DNA of 64,000 nucleotides from Myxacorys chilensis ATA2-1-KO14 (GTDB lineage Bacteria > Cyanobacteriota > Cyanobacteriia > Leptolyngbyales > Leptolyngbyaceae). The notes under the pieces were generated by a model. It did no database searches. It was given only the letters and a program-made list of their open reading frames with translations, and had not been told where the DNA came from. The position numbers and the translations under genes were made by a program. Position 1 is the first letter of the stretch, and every line of letters starts with the position of its first letter. The stretch lies in contig JAHHHP010000013.1 in NCBI GenBank assembly GCA_019359275.1, positions 1 to 64,000 on the forward strand, read 5' to 3'. Shown here piece by piece: positions 7,595-17,207 of this stretch.

Positions 7595-10087
7595 CTAGGT
7601 CAAAATTGCGCCACCCATGAGCCGCTGATAGCGATACTCCAATTCGGCTTTCATCGCTGCCCAGCGATCGAGGGTGGGATCTTTCTCCATCGCTTTTTCT
7701 GCTGCCCCTCGCGCCAGTTCCAGCACGTCTTGATCTTCAACTAAACTGGCTAACGCAAAATCCGGCAACCCCGACTGGCGAGTACCCAACACTTCACCAG
7801 GACCTCGGAAGCGCATATCCATCTCCGAAATAAAGAAGCCGTCTTGCGATTGTTCTAACACTTTCAATCGTTGGCGCGAGGTCTCGCTTTTAGAACTGCT
7901 CATGAGTAGACAGAACGACTGTGACCCGCCTCGACCGACTCGACCCCGAAGCTGATGGAGTTGAGACAATCCAAACCGCTCGGCATGCTCAATCATCATC
8001 ACCGTTGCGTTCGGTACGTCAACACCAACTTCGACAACGGTAGTTGAGACTAAAATTTGCGTTTTGCCATCTCGAAACGCGGTGATCGCTTCGTCTTTTT
8101 CAGCAGAACTGAGACGACCATGCAGCAAGCCAATTGTAAAGTCAGGAAAGACTTCTTGGAGGTTCTGATGTTCGTCGATCGCAGACTTGAGATCTAATTT
8201 CTCAGACTCTTCAACCAACGGCAACACAATGTAAACCTGCCGTCCTTGAGCAATTTCACGGCGCATCAGTTCATACGCCTGCTGGCGATCGCGCCCTGTT
8301 AAAGCCGTCGTTTGAATCGGTTTTCGTCCGGGCGGCAACTCATCAATTTGACTCACATCTAAATCGCCGTGCAACGTTAACGCCAACGTTCGAGGAATCG
8401 GAGTTGCGGTCATGGTGAGAACGTGAGGATGTTCACCTTTTTGCTGGAGTCTAGCACGCTGCTGAACGCCAAATCGATGTTGTTCATCAATCACAACTAA
8501 GCCCAACCGCTCGAAGTTCACCGTGTCTTGAATCAGCGCATGAGTGCCCACGAGCAGCGGCAATTCTCCCGTTTCAAGTTGAGCATGAATCTCTCGACGC
8601 TTAGCCGCTTTTGTCGATCCGGTTAATAACTCAACAGGCAAATGCAATTGATTAAACCAAGTGACCAGTTTTCGATAATGCTGTTCCGCTAACACTTCAG
8701 TCGGAGCCATGAAGGCGGCCTGAAAGCCCGATTGAATTGCTGCCAAAATCGAGATCACAGCGACGACTGTTTTACCTGAACCGACATCGCCTTGCACCAG
8801 TCGATTCATCGGAACGGTTTTTTGAATGTCATTGAGGATATCATTCGTCACCCTAACTTGAGCATTCGTGAGTTTGAAAGGTAAGACATTGTAGAATTCG
8901 TCAACCAAGCGCCCGGTCGGAGCAAGCGCGGCGCTCGCTTGGGTCTGCTGTTGAGTTTGACGCCGCTTCAGCATCCCCAACTGGAGATAGAAAAACTCAT
9001 CGAAAACCAGGCGGCGACGAGCGGCATCGAGGGCATCGCCGTTTTGAGGAAAATGAATGCTCGCGATCGCATCTTGTACCCCAATCATGCCGTATTCTTT
9101 CAGCAATCCTTTCGGCAAGGCTTCCTGCAAATGCACGACCGCAGGCAGGGAGGCTAGCACTGCTCGTCGGACTAGCTCAGCGGTAACGCCTTCGGTCAGG
9201 GGATAGATTGGTACAACGCGACCCACCGTTAACGACTCGATCGCATCCGCCGAGTCACCCAATACCTCAATGTCAGGATTGTCGAGCGTGATCCCGAATT
9301 TGCTTTCTTTCACCAATCCAGACGCTGCGATCGCGGCTCCGGTCGGATAGAGCCGCTTTTGTTGCTCTTGCCAACCCCGACTGGCGAATCGGCTTCCCAT
9401 GTAGAAGCGGCTCAGTTTCATCTGAGCGCTAGAATCACGAATCGTCAGTTCCAAAATCGTCAGCTTTGTGTTGCGCGGACTGGTGAAACAATTGCAGCTT
9501 TTAATCGTGCCAACGATCGTCACAGTTTCGCCCGCTTCCAGATCGCAAATTTTCACTTGACGGGCGTAATCGATATAATCTCGCGGATAGTAATACAGCA
9601 CATCCCGAACACAGAATAGGCCCAGTTTTGCCAATCTTTCAGCGCTCTTCGGGCCAATTCCCGATAAATAAGTAATTGCCTGATCGAGAGCGACCGGGGC
9701 AGCGGAGGCGGAAACGACTGGGGTGGTACTTGGCGTTTTTGAGGCAACCGCACTGAGGGGTGCAGATGGAGTGCCATCAACGCTATATTTCGCGGGAGGC
9801 TCGTCCGACCGAGTGGATTCAGATTCTATCGTTTTCTTGATTTGGTGTAAGAACCGCCGCGTTTCTGCCACCAAATGCTGTCGCTGGGAAAACGTCAGGT
9901 CAGGATAGCTGGCAAATTGGTCGGCAATTTCTTGGCATTTAGTGCGATCGCGCCCCTTCACTGTTTCCGAAGGCTGTCCCAACGTTAGACACAAAAACTC
10001 ACTGAAGCGGTACTGATTCCCCTCCAGGTCATTAAACCCACGTTCTGCCTCAACTGAGAGCGCTTTCTGCAACCGCACCAAATCCAT
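7595..10087 (-). CDS. recG: ATP-dependent DNA helicase RecG
   Basis: This 830-aa superfamily 2 helicase remodels stalled replication forks and Holliday junctions. After an N-terminal extension of about 150 residues, usual in cyanobacteria, comes a helix-hairpin-helix/wedge region (YLSGIGPKSAERLAKLGL, DVLYYYPRDYIDY). The OB wedge follows, then the helicase core with Walker A (QGDVGSGKTVVA), a DEQH box (VVIDEQHRFGV) and motif VI (QLRGRVGRGG). The C-terminus FRGPGEVLGTRQSGLPDF is diagnostic for RecG. The gene appears complete and monocistronic. Confidence 0.96.
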   Translation of the reverse strand: MDLVRLQKALSVEAERGFNDLEGNQYRFSEFLCLTLGQPSETVKGRDRTKCQEIADQFASYPDLTFSQRQHLVAETRRFLHQIKKTIESESTRSDEPPAKYSVDGTPSAPLSAVASKTPSTTPVVSASAAPVALDQAITYLSGIGPKSAERLAKLGLFCVRDVLYYYPRDYIDYARQVKICDLEAGETVTIVGTIKSCNCFTSPRNTKLTILELTIRDSSAQMKLSRFYMGSRFASRGWQEQQKRLYPTGAAIAASGLVKESKFGITLDNPDIEVLGDSADAIESLTVGRVVPIYPLTEGVTAELVRRAVLASLPAVVHLQEALPKGLLKEYGMIGVQDAIASIHFPQNGDALDAARRRLVFDEFFYLQLGMLKRRQTQQQTQASAALAPTGRLVDEFYNVLPFKLTNAQVRVTNDILNDIQKTVPMNRLVQGDVGSGKTVVAVISILAAIQSGFQAAFMAPTEVLAEQHYRKLVTWFNQLHLPVELLTGSTKAAKRREIHAQLETGELPLLVGTHALIQDTVNFERLGLVVIDEQHRFGVQQRARLQQKGEHPHVLTMTATPIPRTLALTLHGDLDVSQIDELPPGRKPIQTTALTGRDRQQAYELMRREIAQGRQVYIVLPLVEESEKLDLKSAIDEHQNLQEVFPDFTIGLLHGRLSSAEKDEAITAFRDGKTQILVSTTVVEVGVDVPNATVMMIEHAERFGLSQLHQLRGRVGRGGSQSFCLLMSSSKSETSRQRLKVLEQSQDGFFISEMDMRFRGPGEVLGTRQSGLPDFALASLVEDQDVLELARGAAEKAMEKDPTLDRWAAMKAELEYRYQRLMGGAILT

Positions 10088-10105
10088 ACGTTAACCGGAT
10101 AGGCA

Positions 10106-10627
10106 CTACTTCATTTTAGTGTGACTTGACTCGATGAAGGTTAGCAAAATTTGTTGATGCGTCGCGCCAAGCGGTCGAGTCTGATCGGCATTCTTAGAAT
10201 AGCGATCGCCCCTGACAATATCATCAACGCTGAGCAATCCGAGATCCCATCCTTCCATCAGCACTAGTTCGCTCACCTCGACGGTTAGCGGAGCTTGAAA
10301 CACATGACGCACTACTTTCTCGTCTTGATACACGCCAAATTTTGCAATGCTAGGAATTTGGTAGCCAATTTCTTCGAGCAATTCTCGCTCAACTGCTACT
10401 TCCGGCGTTTCCCCCGGTTCAATGTGCCCGCCGAATAAACCCCAAAATCCGGGATAAACAATCGTTGGAATATTTTCCCGCAACTGCATCAGGAACTGAT
10501 CGTTTTGGTAAAGAATCGCGATCGCAACCTCAATTCGATTCATAACAGCATGACTATCTTTAGCGCTCATTCTACAACTCTGCTGTAGAAAATGTTCCTG
10601 CGGCAGTTTGTGACTGCGAGGTTTCAC
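10106..10627 (-). CDS. Nudix hydrolase
   Basis: This protein of up to 173 aa has a complete Nudix box (G-x5-E-x7-R-E-x2-E-E-x-G: GGHIEPGETPEVAVERELLEEIGY, about residues 66-89), so it should cleave a nucleoside diphosphate-linked compound. The substrate cannot be told from sequence. The longest frame uses a GTG that overlaps the stop of the PIN gene (GTGA), which would couple the two. ATG codons at residue 20 or 29 are alternatives, and the fold itself begins near residue 29 (NRIEVAIAIL). No Shine-Dalgarno decides between them. Confidence 0.85.
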   Translation of the reverse strand: MKPRSHKLPQEHFLQQSCRMSAKDSHAVMNRIEVAIAILYQNDQFLMQLRENIPTIVYPGFWGLFGGHIEPGETPEVAVERELLEEIGYQIPSIAKFGVYQDEKVVRHVFQAPLTVEVSELVLMEGWDLGLLSVDDIVRGDRYSKNADQTRPLGATHQQILLTFIESSHTKMK

Positions 10628-11055
10628 TTGAAAGGATTAACAATCATCAGTCGCTGTTCCAAGATCAAATTGTCTTGCATATCTTCTGAGTACAGAATCT
10701 CGGCGTTAGCGAACAAAGCACTGGCAACAATCAAGCTATCCCAAAAAGAAAAGTAATGCTGCGATCGTAAATCAGAAGCTTTGTTGAGAATTTCAATCCT
10801 TGGAGCAATAACCGTACAGCGATTCTCAAAGGTTTGAATGAGCAGCTTAATTTGTGCCTCAGTAAAATTTGCTTTCTTTAAAGCGTTGACGCAAACTTCG
10901 TTAATAACCTGTGTGCTAACAATAAGATTTTCTGAATTGGTCAAACTTTGTGCAATGTTGCGCTTTCTTTTGCTTTCTTGAATCGTTGATGATTGGTTTT
11001 CGAGAAGATAATACAACCATATGTTTGAGTCTAAAAAACATAGTTGATTACTCAT
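10624..11055 (-). CDS. PIN-domain toxin (VapC-like ribonuclease)
   Basis: This 143-aa protein has the PIN-domain acidic constellation D9 (FLDSN), E53 (INEV), D106 (FWDSLIVASAL) and D125 (YSEDMQ), which binds the metal ions for RNA cleavage. The order and the FxFWDSLIVASAL motif are typical of VapC-family toxins. Its start overlaps the end of the upstream antitoxin gene by 4 nt, and a Nudix gene overlaps its stop. It appears intact. Confidence 0.85.
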   Translation of the reverse strand: MSNQLCFLDSNIWLYYLLENQSSTIQESKRKRNIAQSLTNSENLIVSTQVINEVCVNALKKANFTEAQIKLLIQTFENRCTVIAPRIEILNKASDLRSQHYFSFWDSLIVASALFANAEILYSEDMQDNLILEQRLMIVNPFK

Positions 11056-11273
11056 ATATTTCGATCATGACTTTCGTTTCTTGTAAGAAATTGATCGATC
11101 TTGATCGGATTTTTTGCTAATTCATCCATAAAGTCAGGTCGTGAAATTTGCTTTGTCGATTGCTTCACTACAGTAATCTTGACGGTGTTTGCTCCTACGA
11201 TTTCTTGCTTATGTTCATCAGGAATTACGATTTCTCCATTCTCAACTTTTGCCTGAAACTCCACTATTATCAT
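11052..11273 (-). CDS. antitoxin of the PIN module (VapB/DUF2281-like)
   Basis: This 73-aa protein opens with a short beta-rich segment (IIVEFQAKVENGEIVIPDEHK) like AbrB-type or DUF2281 antitoxins. It ends in a charged tail likely to bind the toxin (FMDELAKNPIKIDQFLTRNE). I start it at the ATG at 11271-11273 because GGAG lies 7 nt upstream; a GTG one codon earlier sits too close to it. It precedes and overlaps the PIN toxin gene, the normal vapBC order. Confidence 0.75.
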   Translation of the reverse strand: MIIVEFQAKVENGEIVIPDEHKQEIVGANTVKITVVKQSTKQISRPDFMDELAKNPIKIDQFLTRNESHDRNI

Positions 11274-11743
11274 CACAATTCTCCAAAATGTGTAATTTCA
11301 TTCTACTGCTTTCACCCCTTTGCCGTATGTTCTTGCAACATTCTGCGGATAAGGCGGTATGTCCGTCGATTAACTGAAGGAAGAGATGTGCAAGAGCAGG
11401 ATGTCCTATCAAGCAGACAATTGATTGGCTAAACTAGTCTGCTGAGTAGTTTCTTATGTTTCACTCGATGGACATTCAAAGACAATGTTGCTGATTGGCG
11501 CAAATCAATTGCAGTTGTGAGAGCGATCGCTCCACTCCAAGACCAAAACGTTCTCATTTCAGAGAGCAACATTTCATTCTGAATACACCTGTTACCAAAT
11601 CCGCTGCCACTGCGTAAGCCCTTGGTTGTATGAGCCAGATAGGACTTGAAGAGTAACATTAATATCTGTAGCGAGTTAGAAATTTCCAGTTTTTCCGGTA
11701 ATAATCTTTTAAGCTCAATCCTCAACCCAATCACGGCGCGTGC
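11274..11743. other. divergent intergenic region between antitoxin and antiporter
   Basis: This 470-bp region separates the TA module from the antiporter gene. Open frames of 94 and 110 codons exist here but show no family resemblance. One would overlap the antiporter start on the opposite strand, so I regard them as chance. One GCGATCGC occurs near 11523. Promoters for both flanking units should lie here, but I could not pick them with confidence. Confidence 0.4.
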
Positions 11744-13999
11744 ATGATTAATTCGCTTCAACTACTAGCACCCGTTCTTTTAGCAGAAACGAGTGCTTCA
11801 AACATTATTAAACCGTTAGGTCATCACGAACTTCTGTTGCTGCTGTTGCAACTGTCCTTGCTGCTGCTCGCGTCACGAGGGCTTGGCGAACTCATGCGCC
11901 GAGTCAGCTTACCGCCCGTTGTTGGGGAGTTGTTGGCAGGCGTATTACTCGGCCCGTCCATCTTTGGACTCGTTTTGCCTGCGGTTCAGGCAGCGGTCTT
12001 TCCCAAAAGTCAAACACAGTCGGATCTGCTGAGTGCCATTTCCTGGTTGGGCGTTCTATTTCTACTGATCGTCACGGGGTTAGAAACAGATCTCAATCTG
12101 ATTGTGCGGAAAGGGCGCACAGCGCTGGTCATTTCGTTAGGCGGCATTATTGTGCCTTTCATAACGGGCTTAAGCCTAGGTTGGGTGTTGCCAGATGACT
12201 TTTTAGCTAATCCATCCCAGCGATTTGTGTTTAGCTTATTCATCGCAACAGCAATGAGTATCTCCGCCGTCCCCGTGATTGCCAAAGTATTGATGGACTT
12301 GCAATTAATCCGGCGAGATATCGGACAAGTTACGCTGGCAGCAGGAATGACAGATGACACTCTGGGCTGGATCTTGCTCTCGGTTGTGTCTGGGTTGGCG
12401 ACGAGTGGCACATTTGATTTACGAGCAGTAGTCGGGTCGATCAGTGGAGCCGTCATCTTTTTGGGAGTTGCCTTTACGCTGGGGCGTACCGTCGTAGATC
12501 GGCTACTTCGATGGGTGGATAACACGATTGGAGGAGCCACTGCCAGTTTATCGATTGTGCTAATTTTGGCTCTCGGCATGGCGGCCTTGACTCATAGTCT
12601 AGGGATCGAAGCCGCGCTAGGGGCATTTGTGTTGGGCATTCTGGCCGGGCAGTCGCGGCGCTTTAGCCGAGAAGCGGGACATATTTTAGAGGTAGTTACT
12701 GCCGGATTTCTAGCTCCGATTTTCTTTGCGTCTGCTGGTTTGAAGGTGAATCTAGTCCAACTTTTGGTTCCTCAAACCTTCATCATTGGGCTAGTTGTAT
12801 TAGCTGTTGCTTGCGTCGGTAAATTCGTTGGAGCCTATATTGGCTCTCGGGTAGGCGGGTTGTCCCACTGGGAGGGGCTGGCAATAGGCTCCGGGATGAA
12901 TGCTCGTGGGGCCATGGAGATTATTGTTGCCACAATCGGGCTGTCGCTAGGGGTGCTGAACCAATCGATGTACTCGATCATTGTGATGGTCGCGATCGTC
13001 ACGTCGTTGATGGCTCCGCCATTATTACGGTGGACACTCTCGAATGTTGTCATTGGCGAAGAAGAAGCGCAGCGTCTCCAGCGTGAAGAACATGAGAGCC
13101 AAAGTTTCATTAAACAGATTCGCCGCATTTTGATGCCAACAAGCGGAGGAGCAAATGTTCAGCTCGCTGCACAACTTGTCAGCTACTTGGGGCAGCAGAA
13201 CGAGATTGAAGTAACAGCTCTCTACGCATTGGATAGGAAGCCGCCTCAACGCAGAGAAGAGAGAAAAGCTGCGATCGCGAGAGATAATCAGTCCGAGATC
13301 GCCTTGAACGCCGTTCTGTCGGCGATGAATCTGCCAGAGAACAGCATCTTGCAAAGCAAAGTAGAATCAGGGCGCACTAAGGCAGAGGTCATTCTAAATG
13401 AGGCTCGCAAAGGCTATGACTTGATCGTGATGGGGGCATCTGAGCAGAAGCAACGGAGGGGAATCGTTTTTAATATGCTGGTCGATCAGGTGGTACAAGA
13501 AGCGCCTTGTGCAACGCTGGTGGTCAAGTCGCATCTGACAGCCGCGCAGGGCGAGATTTACCAAATTCAATTGCAGACGATTCGTCATATTTTAGTCCCA
13601 ACGGCTGGCTCAGAGTACAGCAGGAATGCGATCGAACTTGCCAGTACGATCGCGGCCCAAACCGGAGCATTGGTGAGCTTAATTCATGTGGTCACTCCCT
13701 CCCAATCTGACTATGCTTTGTATGACCAGCCTCTTGAGCCAGCCCGCGATATTGCCTATCAGGTCGTGAAGAACCAGGCACAAATTGGAGAGTTGTTAGG
13801 TGCGAAAGTGATGTTTAAAATCCTTGAAGGCAAGAGTCCAGAGCGAACGGTGCTGGAGTATGCGCAAGCCGAAGAGGTCGATCTGATTGTGCTAGGCACT
13901 AACATTCGGATCATGACAGGACGGGTGTTCTTTGGTCATCGAGTGGACACCATCTTAAATAACGCTGAGTGCCCGGTGGCGCTGCTCTCGATGCAGTAG
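11744..13999 (+). CDS. CPA2-family cation/proton antiporter with two Usp domains
   Basis: This 751-aa inner-membrane protein has an N-terminal transporter domain of about 430 residues with 11-13 hydrophobic segments. These include the CPA2/KefB-type stretches PPVVGELLAGVLLGPS, LIVTGLETDL, AMSISAVPVIAKVL and GMNARGAMEIIVATIGLSLG. Two tandem universal-stress-protein domains follow (about 455-600 and 610-751), each starting IRRIL/IRHILVPT and ending with APCATLVV or AECPVALL. It should exchange Na+ or K+ for H+, with the Usp domains as cytoplasmic regulatory modules that may bind nucleotide. It converges on the SbcC-like gene 24 bp away. Confidence 0.9.
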   Translation: MINSLQLLAPVLLAETSASNIIKPLGHHELLLLLLQLSLLLLASRGLGELMRRVSLPPVVGELLAGVLLGPSIFGLVLPAVQAAVFPKSQTQSDLLSAISWLGVLFLLIVTGLETDLNLIVRKGRTALVISLGGIIVPFITGLSLGWVLPDDFLANPSQRFVFSLFIATAMSISAVPVIAKVLMDLQLIRRDIGQVTLAAGMTDDTLGWILLSVVSGLATSGTFDLRAVVGSISGAVIFLGVAFTLGRTVVDRLLRWVDNTIGGATASLSIVLILALGMAALTHSLGIEAALGAFVLGILAGQSRRFSREAGHILEVVTAGFLAPIFFASAGLKVNLVQLLVPQTFIIGLVVLAVACVGKFVGAYIGSRVGGLSHWEGLAIGSGMNARGAMEIIVATIGLSLGVLNQSMYSIIVMVAIVTSLMAPPLLRWTLSNVVIGEEEAQRLQREEHESQSFIKQIRRILMPTSGGANVQLAAQLVSYLGQQNEIEVTALYALDRKPPQRREERKAAIARDNQSEIALNAVLSAMNLPENSILQSKVESGRTKAEVILNEARKGYDLIVMGASEQKQRRGIVFNMLVDQVVQEAPCATLVVKSHLTAAQGEIYQIQLQTIRHILVPTAGSEYSRNAIELASTIAAQTGALVSLIHVVTPSQSDYALYDQPLEPARDIAYQVVKNQAQIGELLGAKVMFKILEGKSPERTVLEYAQAEEVDLIVLGTNIRIMTGRVFFGHRVDTILNNAECPVALLSMQ

Positions 14000-14023
14000 A
14001 TTGAGTAGATTGGGCTGCCTCAA

Positions 14024-16783
14024 CTATGCTTCTCGTTGAACCAGAATGACATTCTCTGTCACCTTCTCAAACGTGTCGTCGTGGCTAATGACAAACAGTT
14101 GACGAAAGGTTTTGATGTTAGCGATCGCTTCTGCCAAACTTTCGCGGCGGGGCTTGTCCATATTAGTGGTCGGCTCGTCAAAAAAGGCGATGTTAATATC
14201 GGCTAATACTTTCAGCAACGCCAGTCGAACCGCTAATGCGGCACACATTTGCTCTCCGCCCGAAAGGTTAATGAATCGACGCGGATGAGCGCCTTCTTGA
14301 ATCACAATTTCATAATCGCGCGTCCAGTCTAGGGCAACATTGGGACGATTCATTAATTCCCGAAATAGTTTATCAGCTTCCCGCGAAATGCTCTGAACGT
14401 AGCGTTCTGTGATTCTAGGTCCAGCTTCTTTGTAGGCTTTACGAGCAAACTTAATGAATCGCTCTGTTTTTTGTTTGCGTTTTTGCTCAGCTTGCGCCTG
14501 AGTCCGTTTTTCTTGAATAAGCTGAAGTTTTGAGAGTCGGACTTCGTATTCTTCTAGGCGTTTTCGCTTTTCAGGCAGCATCGCTCCTAGTGTAATCTGT
14601 TGTTTTTGTGCCTCTTGATAAATTCGCTGTACTTCTGCCACTTTTTCGGGGTCATAAGTTTCTGCTAGCGTTGCTTTTTGATTAGTAAGCTCGACCAGTT
14701 GTTGATCCAGAACTTGTAACTGATCGGTTGCCTCTTCAAGCTGTTTTTTACGACCTTTGTAGCTATTTGCAGATTGCTGGTGTTCTAAATAAACCTGATA
14801 ATCCTCGCGATACTGTTCGCGTAATTCCTGCTGATAACGAATTTGAGCCGCGAGGTCGGCAAAGCCTTCTAATTGACCATTGAGATCTGCGATCGTACTC
14901 CCAACTTCTGCAACGGCTCGCTCAAGATGTTGCTGCTCAGATTCTAAAGTTATCTGCTGCTTCAGGTCTCGGTGCAAAATCTGGGTGCGTCCACGAGGAT
15001 TATCCAATGTTTGAAGCTGTCCCACAAGATGGGCTAACTGCTGCTTCAGTCCGGGTTCTGAGGCAAGGTGCGCTTGAGCTTGGGTCAGCTGCGATCGCAC
15101 CTCATCCACTTCGGCGGCAAGCTTTTCTTCATCATCAAACTTAGCGTCGAGTGTGAGGTATTGCGCCTGCTGATGCCGGGCAGTTTCTAAATGGGTTTGG
15201 GTTTCTGCGATCGATTGTCTCAATCGGTCAGCTAGCAGTTGTTCAGACAAATCATCCAAAATGCCTTGTAAGTCGCGCATGAGTTGACCCTGAGATTTAG
15301 AGCCGTTACCCAACGCCGTAAGCACGTCCTCGATCTGAGTTGACCAAAGCGGTGTGGCTTGCTGGAGTTCTTTTAACGTTGCAGTAGCGGCTTGAATTTG
15401 ATTGCTGTGAATTGTCTCTCGCGTTTGGGCTTGCGTGACGATTTGGCGTAAATCTGATTCAAATTGAGTCGCTGCCTCAATGCGACTAAGCTGTTGTCCA
15501 TAGCGTTGAAGCTGCTGTTCAAGATGAGGAATTTGATGAACGATCGCGCCCAGCGCTTCTAGCCGCTCGATTTCGTTACTTAACTGTTTCTGACGTTGTT
15601 CAAGCTGAACAAGCCGCTTCTGATCTCGCGTTATGGTTTGCCGCCAGCTTTGACAATTCTGTAACTGCTGGTTCACGGTTTGTTGTTGCGTTTCAAGTTC
15701 GGTCTGTTGTTGGATCAGTGGCTCCAGTCGCTTGAGTTCAGCCTCAACCTGTGATCGCCGCTCGATTTGTTGCTGTAAGGTGGCGAGTTGAGTTCGATAC
15801 CCACCGAGGGTTTCGGTCAAGTCTTGCCGTTTTTGCAGGAGGTCTTGTTGAGTAGAGCGATGCTGCTCTAGTTCTTTTAGCGTTGCTTCTGCTTGCAAAA
15901 CAGTTTGATAATGCTCTCGACGAGCCGTACAAATTTCAACGGCTTTTTCTGCGGTTACAAAATCAGCTTGAAGCCGTTCGGAGTTGAGGCGATCGGCCTG
16001 AATGCGAGTGCTAAGGTTTTCGAGTTGTGAGGTTAGCGTCTGGACTTGAGCAGCAACTTTGCTGTAATCGTCTTGCTCTTTCTGAAGTTCTTCTAATCGT
16101 TGTTGCCAGTGGGTGAGATCGATTTCAATTTGTGTAATTTCATCGGTGACTTCTGTGCGTTGCTGGGTGAGCGGCTCCCATTCTTGCAGCAATTCATCGT
16201 ACTGTGTAATTTCCCGGTCTAATCGTTCTGTCTCAGCTTTTGCATATTTCTCTAGAGATAGCATTTGCTGATTGACTTGGCGATATTCTTCAACTTTCAG
16301 AATTGCATCGAAAATGGGTTTACGCTTTTCGGCGGTTTGTAGAAAATCGGCGGTAAATGTACCCTGCGGAACGCCGACTGTATTGGAGAACAGTTTTGCT
16401 AAATCCGTTCCTGCCGGAACGCCCAAATTCTCTCTCAGCCACGGCAACACTTCTTCTTTGATGCGACTGTAGCCGAGTTTCTCGCCCAATTGCGGATCAA
16501 ATAATGTATAGCCCGATCGCGTGCAGCGCTGCACCTCATAGGTTCGCTGATCTCGGCTCGACACAAAGCTGACACGTGCTTGGGCACTATTGGCCCCATT
16601 GCGGATCAGATCTTCAATCTTGTAATCGCCTTTGTAGTCAAATAAGACCCATGCGATCGCTTCGAGAATGCTCGTTTTGCCCGCCCCGTTTTCGCCGCAG
16701 ATAGCGTTGGTTCCGGGCTGAAACGGAAAGTGGCGATCGCTGTGAGACTTGAAGTTTTTGAGGCTGACCGAGAGAATTTCCAT
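14024..16783 (-). CDS. SbcC/Rad50-like SMC-family ATPase without zinc hook
   Basis: This 919-aa protein has split ATPase halves separated by a long coiled coil. Walker A is GENGAGKTS (residues 30-38), the ABC signature is LSGGEQ and Walker B is IAFFDEPTTNMD near the C-terminus. The layout is that of SbcC/Rad50, which works with the SbcD/Mre11 nuclease in DNA end processing. No CxxC zinc-hook motif appears in the coiled-coil middle; its cysteines are isolated. No sbcD gene is adjacent. It could be a hook-less SbcC or a related DNA-repair SMC protein. Confidence 0.82.
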   Translation of the reverse strand: MEILSVSLKNFKSHSDRHFPFQPGTNAICGENGAGKTSILEAIAWVLFDYKGDYKIEDLIRNGANSAQARVSFVSSRDQRTYEVQRCTRSGYTLFDPQLGEKLGYSRIKEEVLPWLRENLGVPAGTDLAKLFSNTVGVPQGTFTADFLQTAEKRKPIFDAILKVEEYRQVNQQMLSLEKYAKAETERLDREITQYDELLQEWEPLTQQRTEVTDEITQIEIDLTHWQQRLEELQKEQDDYSKVAAQVQTLTSQLENLSTRIQADRLNSERLQADFVTAEKAVEICTARREHYQTVLQAEATLKELEQHRSTQQDLLQKRQDLTETLGGYRTQLATLQQQIERRSQVEAELKRLEPLIQQQTELETQQQTVNQQLQNCQSWRQTITRDQKRLVQLEQRQKQLSNEIERLEALGAIVHQIPHLEQQLQRYGQQLSRIEAATQFESDLRQIVTQAQTRETIHSNQIQAATATLKELQQATPLWSTQIEDVLTALGNGSKSQGQLMRDLQGILDDLSEQLLADRLRQSIAETQTHLETARHQQAQYLTLDAKFDDEEKLAAEVDEVRSQLTQAQAHLASEPGLKQQLAHLVGQLQTLDNPRGRTQILHRDLKQQITLESEQQHLERAVAEVGSTIADLNGQLEGFADLAAQIRYQQELREQYREDYQVYLEHQQSANSYKGRKKQLEEATDQLQVLDQQLVELTNQKATLAETYDPEKVAEVQRIYQEAQKQQITLGAMLPEKRKRLEEYEVRLSKLQLIQEKRTQAQAEQKRKQKTERFIKFARKAYKEAGPRITERYVQSISREADKLFRELMNRPNVALDWTRDYEIVIQEGAHPRRFINLSGGEQMCAALAVRLALLKVLADINIAFFDEPTTNMDKPRRESLAEAIANIKTFRQLFVISHDDTFEKVTENVILVQREA

Positions 16784-17207
16784 GAGTTGATTCTAGAGGA
16801 GATCAGGCGTTCTGATCTCGAATCGCCAATGGATTAAATTCTAACGCTGCTTGCCCACTTCTCGGTTCAACAATTTATTCAGTAAAGCGCTACTCAGACT
16901 TTTTTTAAGGATCGGTTGAGTCGCTAGAAACCCAGTCGCTAAAACCCCATTGTGTCTTGTGCGATTTGCAACATTAGAACACGTAGAATCCGCTAGTAGA
17001 GCAGCGATGCGCTAACTTTTATCGGCGTTTACTCCAAAAAATTCCTGATGCAAAACGAATGCGCTGTTAGATCTATCTACTTAAGCAGAGTGCCAAATCT
17101 CCAATTCTTTCAAGGAGTCGGAAATTTGGAAATTCATCAGGATTACGGTCTTCCTCAGCCCACCCATTAGACGGTGCATTGTTGTTAAGCAGTTCAGACT
17201 TTTACCA
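16784..17207. other. divergent intergenic region
   Basis: This 424-bp gap separates the SbcC-like gene and the isomerase gene, which point away from each other. It holds an imperfect 15-bp direct repeat (AGTCGCTAGAAACCC and AGTCGCTAAAACCCC, near 16920-16950). I see no small gene or terminator. Confidence 0.4.

Noticed and set aside
11429..11761. 110-codon minus-strand frame overlapping the antiporter start
   Set aside because: Composition is not protein-like and it overlaps a clear gene start on the other strand.
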